Under the pieces are notes generated by a model. It was not told the origin of the DNA, ran no database searches, and saw only the letters and a program-made list of their open reading frames with translations. 64,000 nucleotides of DNA from Flavobacterium branchiarum (GTDB taxonomy: Bacteria > Bacteroidota > Bacteroidia > Flavobacteriales > Flavobacteriaceae): assembly GCF_030409845.1 (NCBI RefSeq), contig NZ_JAUFQQ010000005.1, positions 1,178,001-1,242,000 on the forward strand, read 5' to 3'. This document shows, one piece after another, positions 32,563 through 41,512 of this stretch. Position 1 is the first letter of the stretch. Each line of letters starts with the position of its first letter. The position numbers and the translations under genes are program-made.

Positions 32563-35208
32563 CTAAAAGTTGATTGCTACTGAAAATCTAAATGCTCGTC
32601 CTAAAATAGGTCTTGCCAAAAACACATCTGTATCTGATGTTGATTGTCTTGGATTCCCTTCGGTTAAACCAATCTCGTTGAACAAGTTAGTTCCATCAAC
32701 AGCAAATCGTAAATTATTAACCACATAACTTAAACCTGCTCCTACTTCTTTAAAGGCTGGTAAAACTTGTCTGTTATCCTGATTTGTATATTTTTTATCA
32801 AAATAAGTATATTGTGCATATCCTGATAATCTTTTGGTTATATCTACTTCTGGTCTTATTGTACAGAAGAATTTAGGAATTCTACGGGCTGTATTTCCGT
32901 TAAAATCGAAAGTACTTCCGTCTGCATTTTGACCTGTGAAATTATCATATTTTGGATTTTGAATTGTGAAATTAAAATTCAATCTCGCTATGCCATATCT
33001 TACGTTCGTTTCTACTTCTAATCCTAAATTGTTCACATCAGCAAATTTATTTTCAGAAGATCCATCGGCTAATATATCTGTAAAGGCAACATTCTTTAAA
33101 TTCATATGAAACAAATTGGCATTTACCGAAAGGAATGAATTGGCATATTTATAACCTAGCTCTAATTGATTCACAAAAGTGTTTTCTAGTTTACTCAAAT
33201 CTTTGGCATTTTCATAAAATGCCTCTTCAATTGGTGATCTAAAACCATGACTATATCTTAAATAAGAAGCCATGTTATCATTAAACTTATAATTCCCTGC
33301 TGCTGTATACGAAATCTCGCTTACATCATATCTCCAATAGGTATATGGATTTCCCAACACTGTAGTTACTGCATCATCGGCAGTATTATTATCTAAAATT
33401 CCTAAATTTTCAGCTCCAAAACGTGCATTATCTCTGTATCCGGAATATATGTTTTTGTCGTATCTTAAACCAGCGTTGAATGTTAGATTATCTGTAGCTT
33501 GGATTTCGGCATCTATATAAAAATCATTTAGTTTCCCTTTTGTTTCTGCATCTCTTTCTAACCAAGTAATTCTTTCTATTCCGTTCCAAGTATGCGCTAT
33601 GCCACTTGCAGTATTGTTTACGTTTACTAATCTTGGATTGTCAGTAACATCTACTAAATAGTTACTCCAGTTCCAGTATTGTTTTGATCTCCAATTAGAA
33701 TAATAATATCCTACTGTAAGACTAACAGGCTTTAAATCAAAATTAAAAGATAGGTTATTAGCAAAATTATCCATTTGTTTATGAATGTACCAATGATCTG
33801 CTCTCATGATTAGCGCATTTGGATTTAAGGCTGTATTATTATCTACGTATGTATAACTTAAATCTCCTGTGTTTGCTGGAGCTACGTTTTGTACATCTGT
33901 TGCATATCCTGCTTGTGTCCAAGGTCCGCCACTGCTATAAATTGCATTGTAATTCAAATCTATTTTAGTATTTCTGAATGCATTTTTTAAGGTAACTTTT
34001 TCTGCTATTTTCTTTTTAAATTCTGCTCCAATAGCGTCTACAACTGGATGAACTCCATCTTCTAAATCAGCTTTAAAAGTTCCTCCTCCATATTGTGGTA
34101 CACTTAAATGTGAGAAATTTGCAGAAGTCAGCGTTCCATAATTTGGATCAAAACCACTTACGCCTTCTACTTTTCCGTTATTACTTCTCAAAGGAATTGG
34201 TAAGTAGAACGTATTTCTGTCATCTAGCTTTTTATAATTCACTCTCAAATATCCTCCGTCATCAAACTTATAGGTAAGATTCATTTTTACTTGTCCTCCT
34301 TTGTTTGCGGTAAAACCAGTTTTTCTAATTCCGTCGTCGGCTCTATAAAACCCTCCTACATTAAAAAACAATTTATCTTTTACCAATGCTCCACTTAAAT
34401 TTAGATCTGTACGGAATAAACCATAATCTCCAACGGTAAGTTTTGCTTTTCCTTGAAAATCATTCTGTCCTGTTTTCGAAATAAAATTGACAATTCCCCC
34501 TGGAGCATTCGATGCAAAAATCGATGCCGATCCTCCTCTAACTGCTTCCATTTTACTCACCGTTTCATCTAGTCTGTACCAATTGTCTGCATTTGCAAAC
34601 TGCAAAGCTCCATCTTCAAAAACAGGCAGGCCATCTTCTTGAATCTGTACATATTCATAAGCTCCCGCCGATGGAATTCCTCTTGCAAAAAGGTTATTCC
34701 CTACTTCTCCTCCTGATGTTTCAACAACAAATCCCGGAATTGTCTGAAGGATATCTGCTGTACTAATAGGCGCTCTGCTTTCGATTGCCTTTGCTCCCAT
34801 AGTAGTAATTGCGATACTTGATTCTAATTTTGACCTTGGATTTGATGAACCTGTAATTACTACTTCTTTTAAACTTTGAGATTCTGCTTCTAGATGAAAA
34901 TCGATTTTTATGTTTTCTCCACCTTTAAGAACAACACTTCTTTGAGTAGATTTATATCCAATGTTTGTAACAAGAATTACATAAGTTCCTCCTGAAAGAT
35001 TTAGAAGTGTAAATCCTCCTTCTGCATCTGTGCTTACTCCTACCGCAGTTCCTTGAATAACAATATTTGCACCTGGAGCTGATTGCCCATTTTCGTCGAA
35101 TACTTGCCCAGAGACACTTCCTTTTTCTTGTGAAAAAGCTAGAGCTGGAATGATTAATAACAATACCATCCAGAACGATGTTATTGCGTTTGAATTAAAC
35201 TGTTTCAT
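32563..35208 (-). CDS. TonB-dependent receptor with carboxypeptidase-regulatory-like domain
   Basis: The 881-aa outer-membrane receptor has a signal peptide ending near ALAFSQ. The regulatory-like domain is at about 32-110 (VSGQVFDENGQSAPGANIVI). The plug follows (about 120-230, with AVRGGSASIFASNAPGGIVN), then a 22-strand barrel ending in the aromatic tail FRFSVAINF. Size and lack of a SusD partner distinguish it from SusC. Operon context (MFS, trehalase) and the divergent LacI regulator suggest import of trehalose or a trehalose-containing glycan. Twin LacI-type operators lie upstream. Confidence 0.92.
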   Translation of the reverse strand: MKQFNSNAITSFWMVLLLIIPALAFSQEKGSVSGQVFDENGQSAPGANIVIQGTAVGVSTDAEGGFTLLNLSGGTYVILVTNIGYKSTQRSVVLKGGENIKIDFHLEAESQSLKEVVITGSSNPRSKLESSIAITTMGAKAIESRAPISTADILQTIPGFVVETSGGEVGNNLFARGIPSAGAYEYVQIQEDGLPVFEDGALQFANADNWYRLDETVSKMEAVRGGSASIFASNAPGGIVNFISKTGQNDFQGKAKLTVGDYGLFRTDLNLSGALVKDKLFFNVGGFYRADDGIRKTGFTANKGGQVKMNLTYKFDDGGYLRVNYKKLDDRNTFYLPIPLRSNNGKVEGVSGFDPNYGTLTSANFSHLSVPQYGGGTFKADLEDGVHPVVDAIGAEFKKKIAEKVTLKNAFRNTKIDLNYNAIYSSGGPWTQAGYATDVQNVAPANTGDLSYTYVDNNTALNPNALIMRADHWYIHKQMDNFANNLSFNFDLKPVSLTVGYYYSNWRSKQYWNWSNYLVDVTDNPRLVNVNNTASGIAHTWNGIERITWLERDAETKGKLNDFYIDAEIQATDNLTFNAGLRYDKNIYSGYRDNARFGAENLGILDNNTADDAVTTVLGNPYTYWRYDVSEISYTAAGNYKFNDNMASYLRYSHGFRSPIEEAFYENAKDLSKLENTFVNQLELGYKYANSFLSVNANLFHMNLKNVAFTDILADGSSENKFADVNNLGLEVETNVRYGIARLNFNFTIQNPKYDNFTGQNADGSTFDFNGNTARRIPKFFCTIRPEVDITKRLSGYAQYTYFDKKYTNQDNRQVLPAFKEVGAGLSYVVNNLRFAVDGTNLFNEIGLTEGNPRQSTSDTDVFLARPILGRAFRFSVAINF

Positions 35209-35241
35209 GATTTATTATTTGGTTAGGTTATTAGTTAGAGG

Positions 35242-35270
35242 TAAAACTATTGCCTATTTTTTTATATCAA
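35242..35270 (-). promoter_or_regulatory. Predicted promoter of the receptor operon
   Basis: On the minus strand TTG (35270-35268), 18 bases, TAGTTTTA (35249-35242) approximate the TTG/TAnnTTTG pattern with one mismatch. The operators at 35284-35318 lie just upstream of its -33 element, a position more usual for activation than for blocking. Confidence 0.5.
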
Positions 35271-35283
35271 TGCTGATTTTGAC

Positions 35284-35318
35284 CGAAAACGTTTTCGATT
35301 TCGCCGAAAACGTTTTCG
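35284..35318. promoter_or_regulatory. Two tandem identical LacI-type operators
   Basis: CGAAAACGTTTTCG occurs at 35284-35297 and again at 35305-35318. Each is a perfect 14-bp palindrome with the central CG typical of LacI-family sites. Centres are 21 bases apart, two helical turns, so two dimers could sit on the same face. They lie between the receptor operon and the LacI gene. Confidence 0.85.
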
Positions 35319-35366
35319 ATTAATTAAAATTAAATAATTATCAATTAGTTTTATTACATTTATTCG

Positions 35367-36395
35367 ATGAATGATACCAGACTTATAGACATTGCAGCTG
35401 CCTTAGGAATATCTGTTACCACAGTTTCTAAAGCATTAAAAGGGTACACAGATATTAGTGATACTACCAGAGCAAGAGTGCTTGAAATGGTAGCAACTAT
35501 GAATTACAAGCCCAATGCCAATGCAGTAAATCTTAGAACTAACGAAACCAAAACCCTAGGAGTCGTTATTCCTACAATGGTTCATCATTTCTTTTCGAGT
35601 GTTTTAAATGGTATTATTGATGAGGCAGAAAACAGAGGTTATCTTGTTATCATTTTACAATCTAATGAAAAATACGAGCTTGAAAAAAAGCAAATTGCTT
35701 TGTTACAGCAAAAAAGAGTAGATGGGATTTTAATTTCGTTGTCTAACGAAACAGATGATTTCACTCATATTAATGATGCCATAAAAAAGAATACTCCTGT
35801 TGTATTGTTTGATAAAATTGCCAAACTGGTTGATTGCTCAAAAGTTATTATCAATGACCGAAAGGCCGCTTACGATGCAGTAACTTATTTAATAAACAAA
35901 GGGTACAAAAAAATTGCTCACTTTAGAGGTTCTTATACTCCTCAAAATTCTATTGATCGTTTTCTTGGATATAAAAAAGCCCTTGAAGATCATAATATTC
36001 CTTACGACCCTTCACTAGTTTATTTGTGTGATCACAATTCTGATTTTGAAGATGGCTATGCCAATGCGCAAAAGCTAGTCGAAGAACATAAAGACGTTGA
36101 TGCTGTTTTTGCTATTACTGATCTAGTGGCTATTGGTATTATAAAATACCTCAACGATATGCAAATTAAGATTCCTGAGCAAATTGCTGTCTTCGGTTTT
36201 AGCAATTGGTTTATGTCTACGGTAATTTCTCCAAAGCTTACCACTATTGACCAACCCGGTTACGATATTGGTCAACGTGCGGCTGCTATATTAATAAACG
36301 AAATTGCTCAAATTAAAGAGCATCTTCCTGTTACGCATGAAACTATTGAACTCCCAACGCTTATTATTGAGAGAGAATCGACAATAAGAAAGTAA
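35367..36395 (+). CDS. LacI-family transcriptional regulator of the trehalose locus
   Basis: This 342-aa regulator has the LacI helix-turn-helix and hinge helix at residues 4-60 (LIDIAAALGISVTTVSKALKG). The periplasmic-binding-protein-like sugar sensor starts at TLGVVIPTMVHHFFSSVLNGI and contains the dimer/effector segments VDGILISLSNETD and AVFGFSNWFMSTVISPKLTT. It is divergent from the receptor-MFS-trehalase operon across two operators, so it most likely controls that operon and itself. The effector is presumably trehalose or glucose, by inference. It ends seven bases before the convergent DUF2797 gene. Confidence 0.95.
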   Translation: MNDTRLIDIAAALGISVTTVSKALKGYTDISDTTRARVLEMVATMNYKPNANAVNLRTNETKTLGVVIPTMVHHFFSSVLNGIIDEAENRGYLVIILQSNEKYELEKKQIALLQQKRVDGILISLSNETDDFTHINDAIKKNTPVVLFDKIAKLVDCSKVIINDRKAAYDAVTYLINKGYKKIAHFRGSYTPQNSIDRFLGYKKALEDHNIPYDPSLVYLCDHNSDFEDGYANAQKLVEEHKDVDAVFAITDLVAIGIIKYLNDMQIKIPEQIAVFGFSNWFMSTVISPKLTTIDQPGYDIGQRAAAILINEIAQIKEHLPVTHETIELPTLIIERESTIRK

Positions 36396-36401
36396 TGAAT
36401 A

Positions 36402-37196
36402 TTATACGTTAATCGTTACCACATAACCTTCGGATCCACGAACATTAAAAACGGTTCCGTCTGCAAATAATAAATATTGTCCTTTTATTCCTGTAAGTTT
36501 CCCTTGGAAAGTTGGTGTTTTATCTAAACTCAAACTTGCTACTTTTTTTGGATATTCTAAAACTGGATAATGCATTTCATACAAGTCATTTTTCTCTGGA
36601 AAGAAATAATCACGAACCTCTTCTGGAATCAAACTCTCGACTTTAGCTTTTTCTAAAATTAAGTCAACGCTTTCTACATTATTCTGAAGCATTTTTCTCC
36701 AATTGGTTTTATCAGCGTAATGACTCTTTAAAGCCACCTCGGTAATTCCTGCTAAATATCGATTTGGCACTTCAACAATTGCCAAAGCTTGTGTTGCTCC
36801 TTGATCTATCCAACGGGTTGGCACTTGTGTTTTTCTGGTTACTCCAACTTTTACTTCGCTAGATAAAGCTAAGTATACAATATGAGGTTGCAATTGTACT
36901 TTTTCTTCATATACCAAATCACGATCTTGGATTCCTAAATGCGCCGTACTCAATTCAGGTTTCATAATCCAATCACCAACAGCTGGACTTGAGTAAAAAC
37001 AATCGTAACAAAATCCTTGACGGAATATTTTTTTCTTCTTACCACAATTCAAACATTGGTAGCCTACAAAATTGATTTCAATTTCTTTATTCAGTAATTG
37101 ATTGACGTTAATAAAACTGTCTTCAAAAACTAAATAATATTGAATTGGGCTCCCCATTTCGGTTTGCATCTTTGTAAGTACACCTTGATATTGCAT
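36402..37196 (-). CDS. DUF2797 family protein with zinc ribbon
   Basis: This 264-aa cytosolic protein carries a four-cysteine zinc-ribbon-like motif, YQCLNCGKKKKI (Cys48, Cys51) and GFCYDC (Cys63, Cys66). The central region has IVYLALSSEVKVGVTR and RWIDQGATQALA, typical of DUF2797, and the pattern resembles GIY-YIG folds. Function is unknown. The sequence is complete with an ATG start and converges with the LacI gene. Confidence 0.85.
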   Translation of the reverse strand: MQYQGVLTKMQTEMGSPIQYYLVFEDSFINVNQLLNKEIEINFVGYQCLNCGKKKKIFRQGFCYDCFYSSPAVGDWIMKPELSTAHLGIQDRDLVYEEKVQLQPHIVYLALSSEVKVGVTRKTQVPTRWIDQGATQALAIVEVPNRYLAGITEVALKSHYADKTNWRKMLQNNVESVDLILEKAKVESLIPEEVRDYFFPEKNDLYEMHYPVLEYPKKVASLSLDKTPTFQGKLTGIKGQYLLFADGTVFNVRGSEGYVVTINV

Positions 37197-37213
37197 TAGA
37201 TTTTAATTTTTAG

Positions 37214-37231
37214 TTCCGATAGCTATCGGAA
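37214..37231. repeat. 18-bp perfect palindrome (TCCGATAGCTATCGGA core)
   Basis: TTCCGATAGCTATCGGAA is its own reverse complement, in the gap between the DUF2797 and GH3 genes. It has no loop, so it is a poor terminator. It looks like a short interspersed palindrome. Confidence 0.5.
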
Positions 37232-37453
37232 GTTGTTTTTAAATTTTAAACTCGCTTTGAGGAATTTAAAGTTTTTATTGTTAAAATTCCATTTTTGACT
37301 TGGAATCTTTACCATAAATAGAATTGTCGTTTATAAAAAAACACTATTTTTGATACAACGCCAAAGTTAGTATTTGTCTACCGATATTCAAATCTTAAAT
37401 TCCTGACTTTTTACGTTTGTAGAAAAATCAGTAATCAAAACCTAAAATCATTC

Positions 37454-38965
37454 ATGCCTCTATCAATAATCAATTCATTTGCCTCTTGGGTTCTTAAACA
37501 AAGAATTCATCAAATAGAGCTTTTTCTTAAATACCCAAATGAGGTTCAGGAAGAATTACTTCATAATTTAATATTGGCTGCCGAAAATACTGTTATTGGT
37601 AAGCAATACGATTTTGCTTCGATTAAATCTTATAAAACTTTTTCTGAAAGGCTACCTATTGCAACTTACGAAGAATTACAACCTTTAATTGAGCGCACCC
37701 GTCAAGGAGAGCAAAATGTTTTTTGGGAAACTCCTATAAAATGGTTTGCAAAATCTAGCGGAACTACGAATGCAAAAAGCAAGTTTATACCTGTAAGTAA
37801 CGAGGCTTTAGAAGATTGTCACTATAAAGGAAGCAAAGATTTATTGTGTTTATATCTAAACAATAATGAAGATTCAGAATTGTTTTTAGGCAAGAGTCTT
37901 CGCTTAGGCGGAAGTTCTCAAATTTACGAAAACAACAATACTTACTTCGGAGATTTATCGGCTATATTAATTGAAAACATGCCGATTTGGGCAGAATTCA
38001 GCAGTACTCCTAGCAATAAAACTTCGCTTATGAGCGAATGGGAAACTAAAATTGCTGCTATTATAAGTGAAACTAAAAATGAGAATGTAACCAGTTTTGC
38101 TGGTGTTCCTTCGTGGATGCTGGTTTTAATGAATCGCGTTCTGGAAGATTCTGGAAAAGGAAATTTATTTGAAATATGGCCTAATCTAGAAGTTTATTTT
38201 CATGGTGGCGTGAGCTTTTCTCCATACAAAGAACAATACAAAAAAATATTACCTAAAAAAGATTTTAGATACTACGAGATATACAATGCTTCCGAAGGTT
38301 TCTTTGCTATTCAGGATTTAAATAATTCTAGTGATTTGTTACTAATGCTGGATTATGGAATTTTTTACGAATTTATTCCGATGGAAACTTTTGGAAAACC
38401 GGAACAAAAAGTTATCCGATTGGCAGATGTTGAATTAAACAAAAATTATGCAATCGTTATTACTACTAATTCTGGTTTATGGCGTTATTTAATTGGTGAT
38501 ACGATTCGTTTTACTTCTTTAAATCCATACAGAATTCGAGTTACTGGAAGAACCAAACATCATATTAATGTTTTTGGCGAAGAATTAATGGTCGAAAATA
38601 CAGATCAAGCTATCGCCAAAGCATGCCAGCTAACAAATACTGAAGTTAAAGATTATACTGTGGCTCCGATATTCATGCAAGACAAAGAAAAAGGTGCTCA
38701 TGAATGGATGATTGAGTTTAAGAAAAAACCCGCTGATGTTGGACTTTTCCAAAAAGTACTTGACGAAACATTACAATCTTTAAATTCTGATTACGAAGCC
38801 AAACGCTACAATAATATGACTTTAAATCCTTTGGTGATTAATGTGGCTAGAGAGAACTTATTCTACGATTGGTTAAAAGAACGTAATAAACTAGGCGGAC
38901 AACATAAAATACCTAGACTTTCGAATCAAAGAGATTATTTAGAGCAGTTGAAGGGAATGAGTTAA
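37454..38965 (+). CDS. GH3-family acyl-adenylate-forming amino-acid conjugase-like protein
   Basis: The 503-aa protein has the three nucleotide-binding motifs of plant GH3 enzymes and their relatives: SSGTTNAKSKF at about 101-111, YNASEGFFAIQ in the middle and GLWRYLIGDTIRF later. GH3 proteins adenylate a carboxylic acid and transfer it to an amine. Bacterial homologues are widespread in Bacteroidetes, with unknown substrates. It has no signal peptide, so it is cytosolic. A palindrome with a T-run, probably a terminator, lies about 40 bases after the stop. Confidence 0.9.
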   Translation: MPLSIINSFASWVLKQRIHQIELFLKYPNEVQEELLHNLILAAENTVIGKQYDFASIKSYKTFSERLPIATYEELQPLIERTRQGEQNVFWETPIKWFAKSSGTTNAKSKFIPVSNEALEDCHYKGSKDLLCLYLNNNEDSELFLGKSLRLGGSSQIYENNNTYFGDLSAILIENMPIWAEFSSTPSNKTSLMSEWETKIAAIISETKNENVTSFAGVPSWMLVLMNRVLEDSGKGNLFEIWPNLEVYFHGGVSFSPYKEQYKKILPKKDFRYYEIYNASEGFFAIQDLNNSSDLLLMLDYGIFYEFIPMETFGKPEQKVIRLADVELNKNYAIVITTNSGLWRYLIGDTIRFTSLNPYRIRVTGRTKHHINVFGEELMVENTDQAIAKACQLTNTEVKDYTVAPIFMQDKEKGAHEWMIEFKKKPADVGLFQKVLDETLQSLNSDYEAKRYNNMTLNPLVINVARENLFYDWLKERNKLGGQHKIPRLSNQRDYLEQLKGMS

Positions 38966-39007
38966 GATTATTAATAAAATAGTTCTCAACTTTCTTATTA
39001 TCCTATT

Positions 39008-39047
39008 AGATCTAACAGGTTTTTAAAACCTGTTAGATCTGTTTTTT
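39008..39047 (+). terminator. 33-base perfect palindrome doubling as GH3 terminator
   Basis: AGATCTAACAGGTTTT (39008-39023), one central T, and AAAACCTGTTAGATCT (39025-39040) form a perfect inverted repeat followed by GTTTTTT. The sequence has the look of an interspersed repeat captured as a terminator. Confidence 0.7.
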
Positions 39048-39110
39048 ATTTAGATTGTAGAGCTACTTGATAAGATTCCTCATTCTTCAGAATGACAAAA
39101 GTTCGCGTTT

Positions 39111-40346
39111 CTATTTATTAATCATATCAATATATCGGTCGTGATATCCTAATAGGTATAAAACACCATCGAGTCCTAAACTCGAAATTGAGGTTGATGC
39201 ATTTTCTTTTACAGTAGGTTTGGCATGAAAAGCGATTCCTAATCCTGCTAAATTAAGCATTGGTAAATCATTTGCTCCATCTCCAACTGCAATGGTTTGG
39301 TTGATGTGAATTCCTTCTTTATCGGCAATAGCTTTTAAATATTCAGCTTTCTTTTGTCCATCTACGATGTCGCCTAAATACTTACCTGTTAGCTTACCGT
39401 CTTTAATTTCTAATTGGTTGGCATGTACGTAATCAATTCCTAATTCTTTTTGTAAATATTCTCCAAAATAGGTGAATCCTCCTGATAATATTGCGGTTTT
39501 GTATCCGTAATATTTTAAGGCTTTCATTAAACGATGTGCCCCTTTGGTTATTGGCAATCTTTCTGCAACAGATTGTAGTACGTCTTCACTCAGACCTTCT
39601 AACAATGCCATACGTTGCTTGAAACTTTCGTTAAAATCAATTTCGCCATTCATAGCCGATTCTGTAATTGCTCTTACTTGCTCGCCTACTCCATTCAGCT
39701 CTGCTAACTCGTCTATTACTTCAGTTTGAATTAAGGTTGAATCCATGTCGAAACAAACCAAACGGCGGTTTCTTCTATAAATATTATCTTCTTGAAATGA
39801 GATATCTACATTTAGGGTTCTAGAAATTTCCATGAAACTTGCTGTCATTGCAATTTTATCTACAACATCACCAGTTAGTGAAAGCTGTATACATGAACGC
39901 GGGTATTCTTCTGTTTCTACAACTGATGTTCTACCTGTTAATCGAATTATCGAAACAATATTTAAATTTTGATCTGATAATAATTTAGCTACTGCTGCCA
40001 ATTGCGATGCTGCTAACTTTTCGCCTAGAATATTGACAATATAACGTTGCTTAGATTGTGTTTTTACCCACATTTCATAATCCTCAATAGAAATAGGAAT
40101 AAATTTAACCTTAACTTCTAATTCATAAGCTTTAAACAACAAATCTTTTAAAACTGGCCCAGAGGTCGAACCTGCTTCTATTTCGAACAAAATCCCTAAA
40201 GAAAGTGTGTCATGGATATCGGCTTGACCAATATCTAAAATAATAGCATCATAAGTAGCCAATACAGCGGTTAAACCAGCTGTAACTCCTGGCTTATCAT
40301 GCCCTGAAACCTTTAATAAAATAATTTCTTTATCTTCTGCTGCCAT
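39111..40346 (-). CDS. serB: Phosphoserine phosphatase with N-terminal ACT domains
   Basis: SerB converts phosphoserine to serine, the last step of the phosphorylated serine pathway. The 411-aa protein has two ACT-like domains (about 8-90 and 100-180). A HAD phosphatase follows, with the nucleophile motif CFDMDSTL near residue 200, KPTV/GDGANDLPM near the C-terminus and LSGGFTYFGE in between. The two ACT domains probably sense serine. The TAA stop falls in a repeat-rich gap. It stands alone in its transcription unit. Confidence 0.95.
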   Translation of the reverse strand: MAAEDKEIILLKVSGHDKPGVTAGLTAVLATYDAIILDIGQADIHDTLSLGILFEIEAGSTSGPVLKDLLFKAYELEVKVKFIPISIEDYEMWVKTQSKQRYIVNILGEKLAASQLAAVAKLLSDQNLNIVSIIRLTGRTSVVETEEYPRSCIQLSLTGDVVDKIAMTASFMEISRTLNVDISFQEDNIYRRNRRLVCFDMDSTLIQTEVIDELAELNGVGEQVRAITESAMNGEIDFNESFKQRMALLEGLSEDVLQSVAERLPITKGAHRLMKALKYYGYKTAILSGGFTYFGEYLQKELGIDYVHANQLEIKDGKLTGKYLGDIVDGQKKAEYLKAIADKEGIHINQTIAVGDGANDLPMLNLAGLGIAFHAKPTVKENASTSISSLGLDGVLYLLGYHDRYIDMINK

Positions 40347-40615
40347 TTTTTGGTTGTTGTTTTAGAAGTGACAAAAATCGGCAATCTATTGTTGATAAAA
40401 AAGTATATGCTTTGTTTTCTTATAAAGAAAAAACACAAATCGATATGAATTATTTAAATTATTTAATGTTTGTTTTTAATACTCTAAACAAGCTGACTTT
40501 GTGATCTTCAAATAAAAAAGAGACTATTTGAAACAACTGAAAAAACAGATCAATACTATTCTTGAGTCATCTTAAATAATCTCCTAGATTAATTACGCTA
40601 TCGCGATTATTAATT

Positions 40616-41053
40616 TTAGCTACTTGCCATATTTTCATCAAAGTTTACCATCCAGTTTATTCCAAACTTATCAGTAAACATTCCGAAGTAAGCTCCCCAA
40701 AATGTTTTGTTCATTGGCATAAATGGATTCCCTCCTGCTGAAAGCCCGTTGAAAATTTGATCTCCCTCGGCTACGCTTTCGACATTTATTGAAACCGAAA
40801 AATTCCCTCCAACCGTTACAAAACCCGATTGCGTTGTACTATCACTTCCCATTAAAATGGTTTGTCCAATTGGTAAACTTACGTGCATGATTCTTTCTGC
40901 TTCTTCGCTTGAAATTTTAGAACAATCATCGTCTGAAGGCATATCTTTGAATTTTCCAATATATGCAAATTCGCCTCCAAAAATGGATTTATAAAATAGA
41001 AATGCCTCTTCGCAATTTCCATTAAATATTAAATAAGGGTTTACTGCTGCCAT
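40616..41053 (-). CDS. PhnB-like VOC-superfamily protein
   Basis: The 145-aa sequence has the PhnB/3-demethylubiquinone-9 methyltransferase-like VOC pattern: NPYLIFNGNCEEAFLFYKSIFGGEF at the N-terminus, LMGSDS, then MNKTFWGAYFGMFTDKFGINWMVNF. Such proteins often lack a clear enzymatic role. It is third in a minus-strand cluster with another VOC protein and an SRPBCC protein, separated by 40 bases from its neighbour. Confidence 0.9.
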   Translation of the reverse strand: MAAVNPYLIFNGNCEEAFLFYKSIFGGEFAYIGKFKDMPSDDDCSKISSEEAERIMHVSLPIGQTILMGSDSTTQSGFVTVGGNFSVSINVESVAEGDQIFNGLSAGGNPFMPMNKTFWGAYFGMFTDKFGINWMVNFDENMASS

Positions 41054-41093
41054 GATATTTTATTTTTTTTCTATTATTTTTTCTTCTATTTTC

Positions 41094-41501
41094 TTATGAT
41101 AATTTACTAAAATCCATAAATAAAGAGTTCCATCGATGTCCATCTAAATCAGCAAAAGCACAACCATACATCCATCCTTGGCTTTCGGCTGGAGGAGCAA
41201 AAACTATCCCTCCTGCTGCTGCTACTTTTTTAGCAAGTTCATTTACTTCTTCTTTATCTTGAGCATCTATAGAAATTAATATTTCTGAACTTGTTTTGGT
41301 ATCTGTTAATTCATTTTGAGAAAAATCAGCAAATAACTCCTCCTCAAAAAGCATTATTACAAATTTATTTTCACCAACCAACATACAAGTTGATTTTGGT
41401 GTATCGTGTTCTTCATTAAAAGTGAATCCTATTTCCGAAAAAAAAACTTTTGATTTTGCTACATCTTTTACGGGCAGATTGAGCCATATTTGGTTTGCCA
41501 T
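41094..41501 (-). CDS. VOC-superfamily (glyoxalase-like) protein
   Basis: The 135-aa protein has the VOC fold pattern: IWLNLPVKDVAKSKVFFSEIGF, a mid-domain KFVIMLFEE strand and CAFADLDGHRWNSLFMD at the C-terminus. It belongs to the glyoxalase/bleomycin-resistance/extradiol superfamily. The second gene of a three-gene cluster, it starts 11 bases after the SRPBCC gene ends. The substrate is unknown; the cluster is of a kind found beside small-molecule detoxification genes. Confidence 0.88.
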   Translation of the reverse strand: MANQIWLNLPVKDVAKSKVFFSEIGFTFNEEHDTPKSTCMLVGENKFVIMLFEEELFADFSQNELTDTKTSSEILISIDAQDKEEVNELAKKVAAAGGIVFAPPAESQGWMYGCAFADLDGHRWNSLFMDFSKLS

Positions 41502-41512
41502 TTTTTAACATT

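Noticed and set aside
32563..35208. SusC-type receptor of a polysaccharide utilisation locus
   Set aside because: It is shorter than SusC and there is no SusD gene or glycoside hydrolase set beyond trehalase, so it is better called a plain TonB receptor.
35284..35318. Intrinsic terminator between the LacI gene and the receptor operon
   Set aside because: The palindromes have no loop and no T-run and lie upstream of both genes; the operator reading fits better.
40347..40615. Possible small RNA or gene between serB and the PhnB-like gene
   Set aside because: The gap is A/T-rich without a convincing hairpin, promoter or open frame.
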